The translations under genes were made by a program, and so were the position numbers. From contig CAYWTS010000007.1 of NCBI GenBank assembly GCA_964461265.1, forward strand, positions 20,802-84,801: a DNA stretch of 64,000 bases, written 5' to 3'. This document shows positions 1 through 8,614 of the stretch, piece by piece. The notes beneath the pieces are model-generated. The model searched no databases and was not told the origin of the DNA. It saw only the letters and a program-made list of their open reading frames with translations. Each line of letters starts with the position of its first letter. Positions within the stretch are counted from its first letter, which is position 1. The DNA comes from CAYWTS01 sp964461265. Its GTDB lineage: Bacteria > Bacteroidota > Ignavibacteria > Tepidaquicellales > OLB5.

Positions 1-740
1 TCATTACTCTTTATAATCGCGGTGTAAGATATCTTGGACTAACATGGAATACAAGCAATCAGATTGGAACATCAGCAAGGGATGAAAGCCAAAGGGGCAG
101 AAAAGGAGGATTAACCGAATTCGGAAAGGAAGTTGTTATTACAATGGATTCTCTCGGAATGATGATCGACGTATCACACCTCGGTGAAACAGCTTTCTGG
201 AATGTAACTGAGCTAAGTAAAAATCCTGTTATAGCATCTCACTCATCGGTATACAGCTTATGCCCTCATTATAGGAATCTTACAGATGAACAAATTAAAG
301 CTATTGCAAAATCAGGAGGATACATCGGTGTAAATTTCCATTGCGAATTTATTGCTCCTTCAGCAAACAAAAGCCAGGTTAATGCAATACATAATAAATA
401 CAAAAACGCCCTTAAACAAATTTCCGAAGTTTATGCAGATGACCTGATTAAGTTCAATGAAGAACGTTACAACTATTTAACAGAAAACAAATCGGATAAC
501 GGAACGTCTATCGATATACTGATAGACCATATTGATTACATCGTAAAACTTGTGGGAGTTGACTATGTTGGTTTTGGTTCCGATTTCGATGGCGGGGTTT
601 ACACACCAAACGAGATGTATGATGCAACCTGTTACCCGGTAATCACCAAAAAGCTTGTTGAGAGAGGATATAAAGATGAAGATATTCGTAAAATACTGGG
701 AGGAAATTTCCTGAGGGTGTTTAAACAAGTTTGTAAGTGA
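1..740 (+). CDS. M19 family membrane-type dipeptidase, C-terminal part (5' end outside window)
   Basis: Zinc dipeptidase of peptidase family M19 (renal dipeptidase-like), cleaving dipeptides. The frame is open from base 3 upstream of the first ATG (144). The translation from base 3 carries family signatures: YLGLTWNTSNQIGTSARDES, then GGLTEFGKEVV, then MMIDVSHLGE, PVIASHSS, and near the C-terminus GFGSDFDGG. So the ATG at 144 is internal and the gene begins before the window. The visible part, about 245 residues, matches the C-terminal half to two thirds of a roughly 400-residue enzyme. It ends with TGA at 740, 84 bp before dnaG. An ORF antisense to its 3' end was judged a shadow. The family is clear; the substrate is not. 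Confidence 0.9.
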   Translation, partial: ITLYNRGVRYLGLTWNTSNQIGTSARDESQRGRKGGLTEFGKEVVITMDSLGMMIDVSHLGETAFWNVTELSKNPVIASHSSVYSLCPHYRNLTDEQIKAIAKSGGYIGVNFHCEFIAPSANKSQVNAIHNKYKNALKQISEVYADDLIKFNEERYNYLTENKSDNGTSIDILIDHIDYIVKLVGVDYVGFGSDFDGGVYTPNEMYDATCYPVITKKLVERGYKDEDIRKILGGNFLRVFKQVCK

Positions 741-759
741 AAACATATTTCTCAAGCCC

Positions 760-818
760 TAACCACTTCTCCATAATGGGAGGCGGAATCCCGCTTCAAC
801 GGGAAGGGGTGGGGGTTA
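760..818. repeat. G/C-rich imperfect inverted repeat before dnaG
   Basis: Intergenic sequence between the dipeptidase stop and dnaG. TAACC-type bases at 760-764 face GGTTA at 814-818, with an inner hairpin CCCG (790-793) / CGGG (800-803). The right arm is a run of G close to the dnaG ATG (825) and may act as its ribosome-binding region. It resembles other short CCCG...CGGG palindromes in this window (14803-14822, and inside the repeat at 63788). Function unknown. Confidence 0.45.
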
Positions 819-824
819 AAATCA

Positions 825-2669
825 ATGCCTAAAATCACACAAAAAATAATAGATGAAATACTTGCTGCAACCGATATAGTTGACCTTATATCGCAGTACA
901 CCCCTTTGCGGAAGGCAGGGAAAAACTTCATGGGACGCTGCCCGTTCCACCAGGAAAAGACACCCTCTTTCAGCGTATCTCAGGAAAATGGCGTGTATCA
1001 TTGCTTTGGATGCGGCAAAGGCGGGAATGTATTCACTTTTCTCAGAGATATCGAGAACCTCTCATACTACGAAGCTTTAAAATTTCTTGCCGAACGTTCA
1101 CATATAAAAATCGAGTTTGATGATGAGCCCTATGATAAAGACAGGACTATAATAGATACTCTTCACGAAATAAACAAAAAGGCAGCCCGGTTTTTTTACG
1201 ATAACCTGATGAGCCGTGAAGGCGAGTATGCAAGGGAATACCTGAACACAAGAGGAATTAAGGAAGAAACTATAACTAAATTCGGACTTGGTTACTCACC
1301 CCGCGGAGGCGAAATATTATTCAAAACACTCAGTGAGGAATTTAAAAAAGAGGATATTATTTCTTCGGGACTTGTTATTGAACTTGCAATGAATGAAGTG
1401 CGTGACCGTTTCCGCGGACGTTTGATGTTCCCTATTATAAACGAAGCATCGAAAGTTGTGGGTTTTGGCGGAAGAAAGCTATTTGATGAAGGATATGAAG
1501 AAGCTAAATATATCAATTCATCGGAATCAAAAGTCTATAATAAAAGCCGTGTTCTGTACGGTCTGAACTTCGCACGCAATAAAATCAAGGAAGCCGGCTT
1601 TGCAATGCTTGTAGAAGGGTATATGGATTTAATACAGCTTTATCAGAGCGGAGTGCAAAACGTGGTTGCTTCTAGCGGAACGTCATTAACAACACTCCAG
1701 GTAAGGATACTTTCCCGCTACACAAATGAGATTGTTGTTGTATATGATTCCGATAATGCAGGTCAGGCTGCGGCTCGCAGGGCAATTGAACTGATATTTG
1801 AGAATAATTTAATTGTGACGCTTGCTGTTCTGCCAAGAGGCGAAGACCCTGACTCATATATTAAAAATTACGGGTTAGAAAATTTTATTAATCTGATTGA
1901 AAAAAGACAATCCATAATTGATTTTATTGCTGATAAATATAAGCTTGAAAACCGCCTTGCAACTCCTGAAGGTAAAACAGAATTCGTGAAGGAAATCATA
2001 TCGTTGATTTCTAGGTTAAGAGATGAAATAAAACGTGAATTCTACATCAAAGATATTTCCGAACGGTTTGGGATATATGAATCTACAATACGAAAAGAGT
2101 TATACAATTATCAGCGGCTGAAAAATAAAGGGTTAACGCGTGAATATCCTGTAAAGACCTCAGCAGATACAGCAGCGGGTGAACCGCATCCCATTGAAAA
2201 CCGTGTTGTTGTCTCAAATCTTGAACTGATGCTGATAAGACTGATTGTTGACGGTGATAAAAAAACACGCGGTTACTTGATGGATAATATAGGAATAGAT
2301 TACCTGCAAAGTCCGGTTGTGATGAAGATTGTAAATTATCTTTTTATGAACATAGAAAACGAATCTAAGCTTAAACAGAGCAGTTTGTTTAATGCATTTG
2401 ATGATGATGTTTCAAAAGATATACTCGGCAAAGCATTTTTAGATGAATCATATGTAATGCTTGATGAAAGCAAAGGTGATTTTGAACGTAAGGCAAAGTT
2501 TGTTGTTACAAAGCTGCATATATCGGCTCTTGAAAATCAAATAAATGAGCTGAATCGGAAAATTAAATCAGTCCACACTGACTCCCCTGAAATCCTGAAG
2601 CTGCAAAATGACCTACAGCAGCTTGTAAGCGAACGAGTGAAGCTGGAAAAGAGCTTGAAAGGGATATAA
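825..2669 (+). CDS. dnaG: DNA primase DnaG
   Basis: Synthesises RNA primers for DNA replication at the fork, working with the DnaB helicase. The N-terminal CHC2 zinc finger is intact (C39, H42, C60, C63, with CPFHQEKTPSFSV between). The TOPRIM catalytic core carries E264 in EGYMD and D308/D310 in DSDNAG. The C-terminal third (from about residue 450) is the variable helicase-interaction region. At 614 residues it has normal family length. The ATG at 825 lies 6 bp after a G-rich stretch; the N-terminus MPKITQKIIDEILAATDIVD is the usual start of DnaG. It does not sit in the classical rpsU-dnaG-rpoD operon here, since neither neighbour is present. The gene is followed by a MITE-like repeat at 2764. 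Confidence 0.98.
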   Translation: MPKITQKIIDEILAATDIVDLISQYTPLRKAGKNFMGRCPFHQEKTPSFSVSQENGVYHCFGCGKGGNVFTFLRDIENLSYYEALKFLAERSHIKIEFDDEPYDKDRTIIDTLHEINKKAARFFYDNLMSREGEYAREYLNTRGIKEETITKFGLGYSPRGGEILFKTLSEEFKKEDIISSGLVIELAMNEVRDRFRGRLMFPIINEASKVVGFGGRKLFDEGYEEAKYINSSESKVYNKSRVLYGLNFARNKIKEAGFAMLVEGYMDLIQLYQSGVQNVVASSGTSLTTLQVRILSRYTNEIVVVYDSDNAGQAAARRAIELIFENNLIVTLAVLPRGEDPDSYIKNYGLENFINLIEKRQSIIDFIADKYKLENRLATPEGKTEFVKEIISLISRLRDEIKREFYIKDISERFGIYESTIRKELYNYQRLKNKGLTREYPVKTSADTAAGEPHPIENRVVVSNLELMLIRLIVDGDKKTRGYLMDNIGIDYLQSPVVMKIVNYLFMNIENESKLKQSSLFNAFDDDVSKDILGKAFLDESYVMLDESKGDFERKAKFVVTKLHISALENQINELNRKIKSVHTDSPEILKLQNDLQQLVSERVKLEKSLKGI

Positions 2670-2763
2670 GATTTCGCAATATATTTAGATATTAAATAGG
2701 TTTTAATTCATTTAAACCTGAATATTTACGGATAAAGTTTTATCAATGTCTTATGTTAAAAAA

Positions 2764-2890
2764 AAGGCTGTCTCAAAAGTGTTTTTGTATCCGCATCCTT
2801 TATGGCTGCATTGCATTTTTCTTGCATTACGCAACTATGAAAGTTGCGGTTACAGTTTTTCGCAAGAAAATTGCCTTTTGAGACAGCCCC
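2764..2890. repeat. MITE-like element, copy 1
   Basis: A 127-bp element with perfect 14-bp terminal inverted repeats GGCTGTCTCAAAAG (2766-2779) and its complement (2875-2888). It has no coding capacity. Copies 2 (59092) and 3 (63788) share the ends, the block TATGAAAGTTGCGGTTACAG (copies 1 and 2), and an internal hairpin, here GCAACT-ATGAA-AGTTGC. It lies between the convergent genes dnaG and slipin, in a 310-bp gene-free gap. The rest of that gap holds a small perfect palindrome, GGCAAT/ATTGCC (2958-2974), just after the slipin stop. No clear target duplication flanks the element. It may double as a terminator. Confidence 0.85.
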
Positions 2891-2979
2891 TCGAATAGTA
2901 TCTTTACTATTTACTTATTGAATATCAACCTTTGACAATGGTAATAACATTGACATTGGCAATTAACCATTGCCCGAAC

Positions 2980-3747
2980 CTACTTCTTCTCCAGTAATTT
3001 CATAAACACAGAAATCACATCCACCGGAAGCGGGAAGACGATTGTTGAATTTTTCTCGGTCGCTATTTCCGTTAGTGTCTGCAGATACCTTAGCTGTAAT
3101 GAAATTGGCTCTTTATTAATAACCGCTGCTGCATCGGAAAGCTTTTGTGCTGCCTGGAACTCGCCATCGGCATGGATAACCTTTGCCCGGCGTTCACGCT
3201 CGGCTTCAGCCTGGCGTGCCATTGCACGCTGCATTTCTATTGGCAGGTCAATCTGTTTCACTTCCACCATCGAAACTTTAACACCCCATGGTTCGGTGTG
3301 TTCGTCAATTATTTGCTGTAATTTCTGATTAATTATAGTCCGCTCGCTTAGCAGCTCATCAAGCTCCGATTGTCCCAGAACACTCCGGAGTGTGGTTTGT
3401 GATATCTGTGATGTTGCAAAAAGAAAATCCTGGACATCTATTACTGCTCTTTCGGGCTGTATCACTCGGAAATACACTACTGCATTTACCTTTATCGAAA
3501 TATTATCTTTAGTTACAATATCCTGAGTAGGGACATCAAGCACCAATGTTCTTAAGCTTACCTTAACCATTTTATCAATAATAGGTATTAAGATAATCAA
3601 GCCCGGACCCTTGGTAGCTGAATACCTGCCCAGTCGGAATATTACTCCCCTTTCATACTCCCTTAAAACTTTTATCATGCTGAAAAGCAGTATCAAAAAG
3701 AATATGAAGGCAAAAAATAAAAGTGTTAATAATACGGCAACTTCCAT
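2980..3747 (-). CDS. Slipin (SPFH/band-7 domain membrane protein)
   Basis: Stomatin-like membrane scaffold of the slipin family, thought to organise membrane microdomains and to partner with NfeD proteases. One hydrophobic segment covers residues 3-25. The SPFH domain follows, with EYERGVIFRLGRY and the slipin-typical VLDVPTQDIVTKDN. A charged helical stretch (RQAEAERERRAKVIHADGE) lies at about 185-205, and a short hydrophobic C-terminus ends the protein. The 255-residue length is normal. The ATG at 3747 has a good ribosome-binding site, AAGGAGAG. It lies downstream of nfeD on the same strand with a 122-bp spacer containing a hairpin. The slipin-NfeD pair is a widespread conserved operon; the exact function is unknown. 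Confidence 0.93.
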   Translation of the reverse strand: MEVAVLLTLLFFAFIFFLILLFSMIKVLREYERGVIFRLGRYSATKGPGLIILIPIIDKMVKVSLRTLVLDVPTQDIVTKDNISIKVNAVVYFRVIQPERAVIDVQDFLFATSQISQTTLRSVLGQSELDELLSERTIINQKLQQIIDEHTEPWGVKVSMVEVKQIDLPIEMQRAMARQAEAERERRAKVIHADGEFQAAQKLSDAAAVINKEPISLQLRYLQTLTEIATEKNSTIVFPLPVDVISVFMKLLEKK

Positions 3748-3827
3748 GTTACTCTCCTTATTGATTTGTTAAATGTAAAAATAAATTTATATTTTCAGGC
3801 AAAAGCCGTTATTAATTCCGCTTTATT

Positions 3828-3847
3828 CCACGAGCTAAAGCTCATGG
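3828..3847 (-). promoter_or_regulatory. Hairpin between nfeD and slipin
   Basis: Arms CCACGAGCT and AGCTCATGG (plus strand) are separated by AA. In the minus-strand transcript the single mismatch becomes a U-G wobble, giving a 9-bp stem. No T-run follows, so it is more likely an mRNA-stabilising or processing hairpin within the nfeD-slipin transcript than a terminator. Confidence 0.45.
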
Positions 3848-3869
3848 CAAAATCATATCAATTATTTTA

Positions 3870-5180
3870 CTATAATTGTCTAACCTTCAATGTTAAATTC
3901 TCAACCGATATAACTTTAACTCTGGAACCCGGTTCAATATCTTCGGTTACCCCCTCATCTGCAACAGCATTCCAGAATTCACCTTGTAGTTTAACCAGAC
4001 CTGCTGCATTCCTGGAGATCGTTTTTGATACCTCAGCAATTTCACCGACCAATGCTTCCTTCCCTGAGGTAATTTTACGTTTATGCGCTCTTACAACAAG
4101 GTAGATCAGAATAATGAAAAGTGCTGAGATTATAATAACGGTTGTATATATTACACTCATAGATATTTTTACCATTTCCAGACCTGAGTCTACATTAATA
4201 AGCATAATGGAACCCAGGAATAACGAAATTATACCGCCTACGGTAAGCATACCGTAGCTGGTGACTTTTATTTCAAGGATGAACAAGATAATGCCTAAAA
4301 TTATAAGGATTAACCCAGCGTAATTTATAGGCAATGTATGTAAACCATAAAGTCCGAGAACAATACATATAACCCCCACAACGCCCGGCAGTATTGCTCC
4401 GGGGTGATAGAACTCAAGTATTATACCCCATATACCAATCATTAACAAAATGTAAGCAATGTTCGGGTCGCTTATTATACCAAGCAGCTTTAGTACCCAC
4501 GACATTTCGTAATTAACTATACCGGCGTCTGAAGTATGCAGGGTTTTCTTACCAGCAGCTGTTTCCACTTCGCGTCCGTCTATTTTTTTCAGAAGGTCGG
4601 TTTTGTTTTCTGCAATCAGGTCAATAACATTTTTCTCAAGCGCCTCATTTTCTGAAATCGAAACACTCATTCTTACAGCATCCTCCCCCCACTCGATATT
4701 CCTGTGACGCTTCTCACTGATTGAACGTATAAACGCAGCGGCGTCATTAGTAGCTTTCTCACTCATCACCGAATCCATTTGTCCCTCACCTCCCACAGGA
4801 TGTGCTGCACCTATATTTGTTCCCGGAGCCATAGCTGCAATATTTGCTGCCATAGTAACGAACACTCCAGCCGAGCCTGCCTGTGAACCGCTTGGAGATA
4901 CATAAACAATTACCGGTATTGAAGATGAAAGCAGGTCGCTTACAATATATCTTGTTGATTTCAGAAGTCCGCCGGGAGTGTTAAGTTCTATAATTACACA
5001 CTCAGCATTATTCTCCACTGCTTCTTTAATTCCTCTGTGGATATAATCAGCAGAAGCGGGATTAATAGCTCCGTCAATTTTCAAAACATAAACAATAGGT
5101 GATGATTCAAACAAGTGTAGTTCACTCATGAAAGGTGTAAAAAATAAAAATACAAAAAGGAATGAATATATTTTTTTCAT
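3870..5180 (-). CDS. nfeD: NfeD-family membrane serine protease (ClpP-class, long form)
   Basis: Membrane-bound protease expected to act with the adjacent slipin. The start chosen is the ATG at 5180, because MKKIYSFLFVFLFF then forms a normal signal peptide; an in-frame ATG at 5216 would add 12 residues. After the signal peptide comes a ClpP-like domain with the Ser-Lys dyad of the family: S103 in QAGSAGVF and K142 in SEKATND, a spacing of 39 residues, close to that in archaeal 1510-N proteases. Four or five membrane segments follow (about residues 225-350). The C-terminus is a soluble OB-fold NfeD domain ending in TLKVRQL. Length (436 residues) is typical. It is divergent from rho. Confidence 0.93.
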   Translation of the reverse strand: MKKIYSFLFVFLFFTPFMSELHLFESSPIVYVLKIDGAINPASADYIHRGIKEAVENNAECVIIELNTPGGLLKSTRYIVSDLLSSSIPVIVYVSPSGSQAGSAGVFVTMAANIAAMAPGTNIGAAHPVGGEGQMDSVMSEKATNDAAAFIRSISEKRHRNIEWGEDAVRMSVSISENEALEKNVIDLIAENKTDLLKKIDGREVETAAGKKTLHTSDAGIVNYEMSWVLKLLGIISDPNIAYILLMIGIWGIILEFYHPGAILPGVVGVICIVLGLYGLHTLPINYAGLILIILGIILFILEIKVTSYGMLTVGGIISLFLGSIMLINVDSGLEMVKISMSVIYTTVIIISALFIILIYLVVRAHKRKITSGKEALVGEIAEVSKTISRNAAGLVKLQGEFWNAVADEGVTEDIEPGSRVKVISVENLTLKVRQL

Positions 5181-5453
5181 GGAAACTCTTGTTTTAAAGT
5201 AATTCAAAATAATCAAAAAAAACTATGATTAACACACCTGCTACAGTCCTAACTAATAAGGATTACTATTAATGAGACATTTTTATATTTTCCTTCTCAT
5301 AGAGGTTTGTAAAACCTGACCCGCCTGCGGAACGGACAGAAAGGATTTTTGGCGAAGCCCTTCCTTTAGGAAAAATCTGTCAGCTTTATTTAGAACGCCA
5401 ATAAAAAATTATGCAGTATTTGAACCTTTTTAACATTTCATTTGTTCAGACTA

Positions 5454-5484
5454 TTGTAAAATTAAGGTTAGTTACTTATATTTG
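5454..5484 (+). promoter_or_regulatory. Candidate Bacteroidota-type promoter for rho
   Basis: TTG at 5454-5456, a 20-bp spacer, and TATATTTG at 5477-5484, matching the TAnnTTTG -7 element described for Bacteroidota. The same TTG-N20-TATATTTG layout is found before proS. Predicted transcription start near 5490. Not proven. Confidence 0.4.
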
Positions 5485-5491
5485 TCTAGTT

Positions 5492-5513
5492 CTGTCCCAA
5501 TTGAGCGGGCAGG
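5492..5513 (+). promoter_or_regulatory. Hairpin at the start of the rho leader
   Basis: CTGTCCC (5492-5498) and GGGCAG (5507-5512) flank AATTGAGC, forming a short stem at the predicted 5' end of the rho transcript. It may stabilise the leader or take part in autoregulation, but it also resembles the dispersed short CCC...GGG palindromes of this window. Confidence 0.3.
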
Positions 5514-5666
5514 AAAGTTAGAATAACTCGCTATTTCTACCCTAAAATTAATCATATTTTCAATATTTAACAAAAATTATTAATTACTTACCATAATTTA
5601 AACTCACGAACCTCATTAAAAGCCTTTTTTTATAAATAACCGGCTTGAACATGAAAGGATCAAAAA

Positions 5667-6935
5667 ATGGAAAATCAAATTAAAATCATGGATATTGCCG
5701 AACTGAAATCTAAGAAAATTGTTGAACTTTACGAAATTGCTAAAACAATGGGTCTCTCGGGTTACAGTGACCTGAGAAAACAGGAACTGATATACAAGCT
5801 GCTTGAAACACAGAAGGAAAAAGACGGCATCTCGTACAGTAAAGGCGTTCTGGACGTGCTGCCGGATGGTTACGGATTTCTGAGATCGGCTGAGTATAAC
5901 TACCTCTCCTCACCCGATGACGTTTACGTATCACCCTCACAGATAAAAAAGTTTGCCTTAAGAACAGGTGATACGGTCAACGGACAGGTAAGACCCCCAA
6001 AAGAAGGCGAAAGATTTTTTGCACTTTTAAGGGTAGAACAGGTTAACTTTGTTGACCCTGAAAAAATCAGGGAAAGAACGCTGTTCGATAACCTGACGCC
6101 CCTGTATGCAAACGAACGGATGAACCTTGAAACCACACCCGGTGAATATGCAACCAGAATAATGAACATGTTCACCCCGATTGGCAAGGGTAACCGCTGT
6201 ATGATAGTATCTCCTCCTAAAGCAGGAAAAACTATACTCCTTCAGCAGATTGCCAACGCGGTTTCAAGAAATCACCCTGAAGTAGAGCTGATTGTACTTC
6301 TGATTGACGAGAGGCCTGAAGAAGTGACCGATATGGAGCGTTCGGTAAAAGCTGAAGTAATAAGCTCCACATTCGATGAACCGCCCGAGAGACATGTTCA
6401 GGTTTCTGATATCGTGCTTGAAAAAGCAAAACGCCTTACCGAAGCCAAGAAAGACGTAGTAATACTATTAGACAGCATTACAAGGCTCGCCAGGGCTCAT
6501 AATACAGTTGTTCCGCACAGCGGAAAGATTTTATCCGGCGGTGTAGATGCCAATGCACTGCACCGTCCCAAACGTTTCTTTGGTGCAGCAAGGAACATCG
6601 AAGAAGGCGGAAGCCTTACCATTATTGCCACGGCACTGGTTGAAACCGGCAGCCGTATGGACGAAGTTATCTTCGAAGAATTCAAAGGCACCGGCAATAT
6701 GGAAATTGTCCTTGACCGCAAGCTCGCCGACAGGCGAATATTCCCCGCTATCGACCTGAATAAATCGGGGACAAGAAAAGAAGAATTACTGCTCGATGAT
6801 GAAGAGCTGAATAAGATATGGCTCTTAAGAAAAATTTTAAGCGATTTTACACCTATCGAAGCAATGGAATTCCTTCTTGAAAAAATGAGAGGGACTAAGA
6901 ATAATAAAGAGTTTCTAAAATCTATGAATTCTTAG
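5667..6935 (+). CDS. rho: Transcription termination factor Rho
   Basis: Hexameric RNA helicase that terminates transcription. The N-terminal SAP-like helical domain (about 8-50) is followed by an RNA-binding cold-shock-type domain with GYGFLRS (RNP1) at about 68-74. The ATPase core has Walker A PPKAGKT (K188), LIDERPEEVTDMERSVK, and Walker B VVILLDSITRLARAHN. The Q- and R-loop region SGGVDANALHRPKRFFGAAR is intact. Length is 422 residues, with none of the large inserts seen in some Bacteroidota and Actinobacteria. AAAGGAT lies upstream of the ATG at 5667. A hairpin (6954-6986) and 82 bp separate it from rng. Confidence 0.98.
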   Translation: MENQIKIMDIAELKSKKIVELYEIAKTMGLSGYSDLRKQELIYKLLETQKEKDGISYSKGVLDVLPDGYGFLRSAEYNYLSSPDDVYVSPSQIKKFALRTGDTVNGQVRPPKEGERFFALLRVEQVNFVDPEKIRERTLFDNLTPLYANERMNLETTPGEYATRIMNMFTPIGKGNRCMIVSPPKAGKTILLQQIANAVSRNHPEVELIVLLIDERPEEVTDMERSVKAEVISSTFDEPPERHVQVSDIVLEKAKRLTEAKKDVVILLDSITRLARAHNTVVPHSGKILSGGVDANALHRPKRFFGAARNIEEGGSLTIIATALVETGSRMDEVIFEEFKGTGNMEIVLDRKLADRRIFPAIDLNKSGTRKEELLLDDEELNKIWLLRKILSDFTPIEAMEFLLEKMRGTKNNKEFLKSMNS

Positions 6936-6953
6936 TCACTTTAGCGCAGGTCA

Positions 6954-6986
6954 GCTGTACCCGGCTTTCTAATCCAATGGTACAGC
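6954..6986 (+). promoter_or_regulatory. Hairpin between rho and rng
   Basis: Perfect 8-bp inverted repeat GCTGTACC / GGTACAGC with a 17-nt loop, 18 bp after the rho stop. It is not followed by a T-run, so it is probably not a strong intrinsic terminator. It could be a processing site, possibly for the RNase G encoded just downstream, or a stability element. Confidence 0.4.
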
Positions 6987-7017
6987 AAAGATATACGTAT
7001 TTTAAAAACAAGACCTA

Positions 7018-8613
7018 ATGAAAAAAGAAATACTAATTTCCTCTACGGCAAACGAAAACCGCATTGCCATAACCGAAGATGGCAGGCTTGCCGAATTTTT
7101 TATCGAAACACCTGATAATGAACGTATTATCGGTGATATTTACCTTGGCAGGATAGCCAAAGTAATACCCGGTATTAAGGCTGCATTTATTGACCTAGGA
7201 TTTAAACAGGATGCATTCCTCCATTTTTCGGATGTCAGCGAATATTCGGATGATTTCAGAACACTTCTGGGAGATAAAGATTCCGAGATAGATGAAGATG
7301 AAGATGAAGACGAGAATCACCTGCCCCCGGGCAGCACACAAAACTACTATTCCCAGGAACGAAAAGATCCCCTTTCAAATCTTGAAAAAGACAAAAGTAT
7401 TGTTGTTCAGATTACTAAAGAACCTGTCGGGAATAAAGGCGTAAGGGTAACATCAAAAGTTGCAATCCCCGGCAGGTATGTAGTTTTCCTTCCCTTCGAA
7501 CACAGGATAAACGCATCGAAGCAGATACTGAATATACGTGAAAAACGAAGGTTAAAAAGCATAGTCCGCAAATTCCGGCTGGAAGCCGGATTGGAATTCG
7601 GAGCTATTATAAGAACGGTAGCAGAGGAAGAAGATGAAAGAGCTATTAAAGACGACCTTAACGATGTAACAAGAAAGTGGCAAAAGATTGAAAATAACAT
7701 CAAGAACGTTAAGCCCCCTGCAATCCTTTACAAAGACCTCTCGATGACAACCAGCGTAATCAGAGACCATCTCAGGGAAGATGTAATACGGGTTGTATGC
7801 GACTCCAAAAAGGTCATTAAAGAAATTACCGGTTACCTTGAAGATGCTTCCCCATCGATGATTAATAAAGTATCTTATTACGATGACACGAAACCACTAT
7901 TTGATGTATATGGAATAGAAAAAGAAATACGTTCCACCCTTAATAAGAAAATTCCGTTAAAAAGCGGGGGCTATATTTTCATAGAACATACCGAAGCAAT
8001 GGTTGTGATAGATGTAAACAGCGGCAAGTATGCAAGAAGCAAAGACCAGGAGCTGAACTCACTCAAAACCAACCTTGAAGCCTCGAGGGAAATTGTGAGG
8101 CAGGTAAGGCTCAGAGACCTCGGAGGTATTATTGTAATCGATTTCATCGATGTTTACGACGACAAAAATAAGAAGAAAGTATATGATGAATTAAGAAAAG
8201 AATTCAAGAAAGACAAGGCAAAGGTAACCGTTCTACCAATGTCCGATTTCGGACTAATACAGATTACAAGGCAGCGTGTTAGGCAGAGTTTATTATACAC
8301 GTTATCCGAAACGTGTCCGTTATGCGGCGGAACGGGATTGCTGGAATCAACCGAAAACGTCCTAACACGCATAGAACGTTGGATAAACCGTTATAAATCG
8401 CATGGCAGCTTTGCGGCAGGCAGGCTGCTGCTGAAGGTTAATCCGTTTATGTATCAGTTCCTCAAGAAGGGGTTTGTCAATAAAATTACCCGATTACGAA
8501 TTAAATTCTTTGTCCGCCTAAAATTAGTAGAAGATGCTTCGCTCCAGCCCCAGGAATTCCGCTTCATTTCCTCAAAAACAGACGAAGACATAACCAAACA
8601 GTTCTCAGAGTAA
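7018..8613 (+). CDS. rng: Ribonuclease G/E family endoribonuclease
   Basis: Single-strand-specific endonuclease for rRNA maturation and mRNA decay. The N-terminal S1 RNA-binding domain (about 35-130) contains GRIAKVIPGIKAAFIDLG. It is interrupted by an acidic, low-complexity insert rich in D and E at about 87-100. The catalytic domain has the metal ligands D332 (VVIDVNSG) and D375 (IVIDFIDV). The zinc-link motif CPLC (C433, C436) allows dimer-dimer assembly. At 531 residues it is RNase G-sized, lacking the long RNase E scaffold tail. The gene ends with TAA at 8613 and nadB starts with TTG after a single base, so the two are probably translationally coupled. Confidence 0.96.
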   Translation: MKKEILISSTANENRIAITEDGRLAEFFIETPDNERIIGDIYLGRIAKVIPGIKAAFIDLGFKQDAFLHFSDVSEYSDDFRTLLGDKDSEIDEDEDEDENHLPPGSTQNYYSQERKDPLSNLEKDKSIVVQITKEPVGNKGVRVTSKVAIPGRYVVFLPFEHRINASKQILNIREKRRLKSIVRKFRLEAGLEFGAIIRTVAEEEDERAIKDDLNDVTRKWQKIENNIKNVKPPAILYKDLSMTTSVIRDHLREDVIRVVCDSKKVIKEITGYLEDASPSMINKVSYYDDTKPLFDVYGIEKEIRSTLNKKIPLKSGGYIFIEHTEAMVVIDVNSGKYARSKDQELNSLKTNLEASREIVRQVRLRDLGGIIVIDFIDVYDDKNKKKVYDELRKEFKKDKAKVTVLPMSDFGLIQITRQRVRQSLLYTLSETCPLCGGTGLLESTENVLTRIERWINRYKSHGSFAAGRLLLKVNPFMYQFLKKGFVNKITRLRIKFFVRLKLVEDASLQPQEFRFISSKTDEDITKQFSE

Positions 8614-8614
8614 T

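Larger units (their letters stand above)
5181..5666. other. Intergenic region between divergent nfeD and rho
   Basis: A 486-bp gene-free region. It holds a promoter candidate for rho (5454-5484), a hairpin at the predicted 5' end of the rho leader (5492-5513), and around 5324-5392 a GC-richer patch in which ACAGA...ATTTTT and AAAAATCTGT face each other as an imperfect inverted repeat with CCGC-CT-GCGG inside. No convincing small ORF was seen. The long distance from promoter to start implies a leader of about 175 nt on rho mRNA. Confidence 0.5.

Noticed and set aside
2764..2890. Repeats as integron attC sites
   Set aside because: The elements have internal hairpins and GGTTAC, but lack the paired RYYYAAC/GTTRRRY core sites, no integron integrase is present, and the perfect terminal repeats fit a MITE better.
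3766..4104. 112-codon plus-strand ORF overlapping the 3' end of nfeD
   Set aside because: Mostly antisense to the conserved NfeD C-terminal domain; no recognisable domain or ribosome-binding site.
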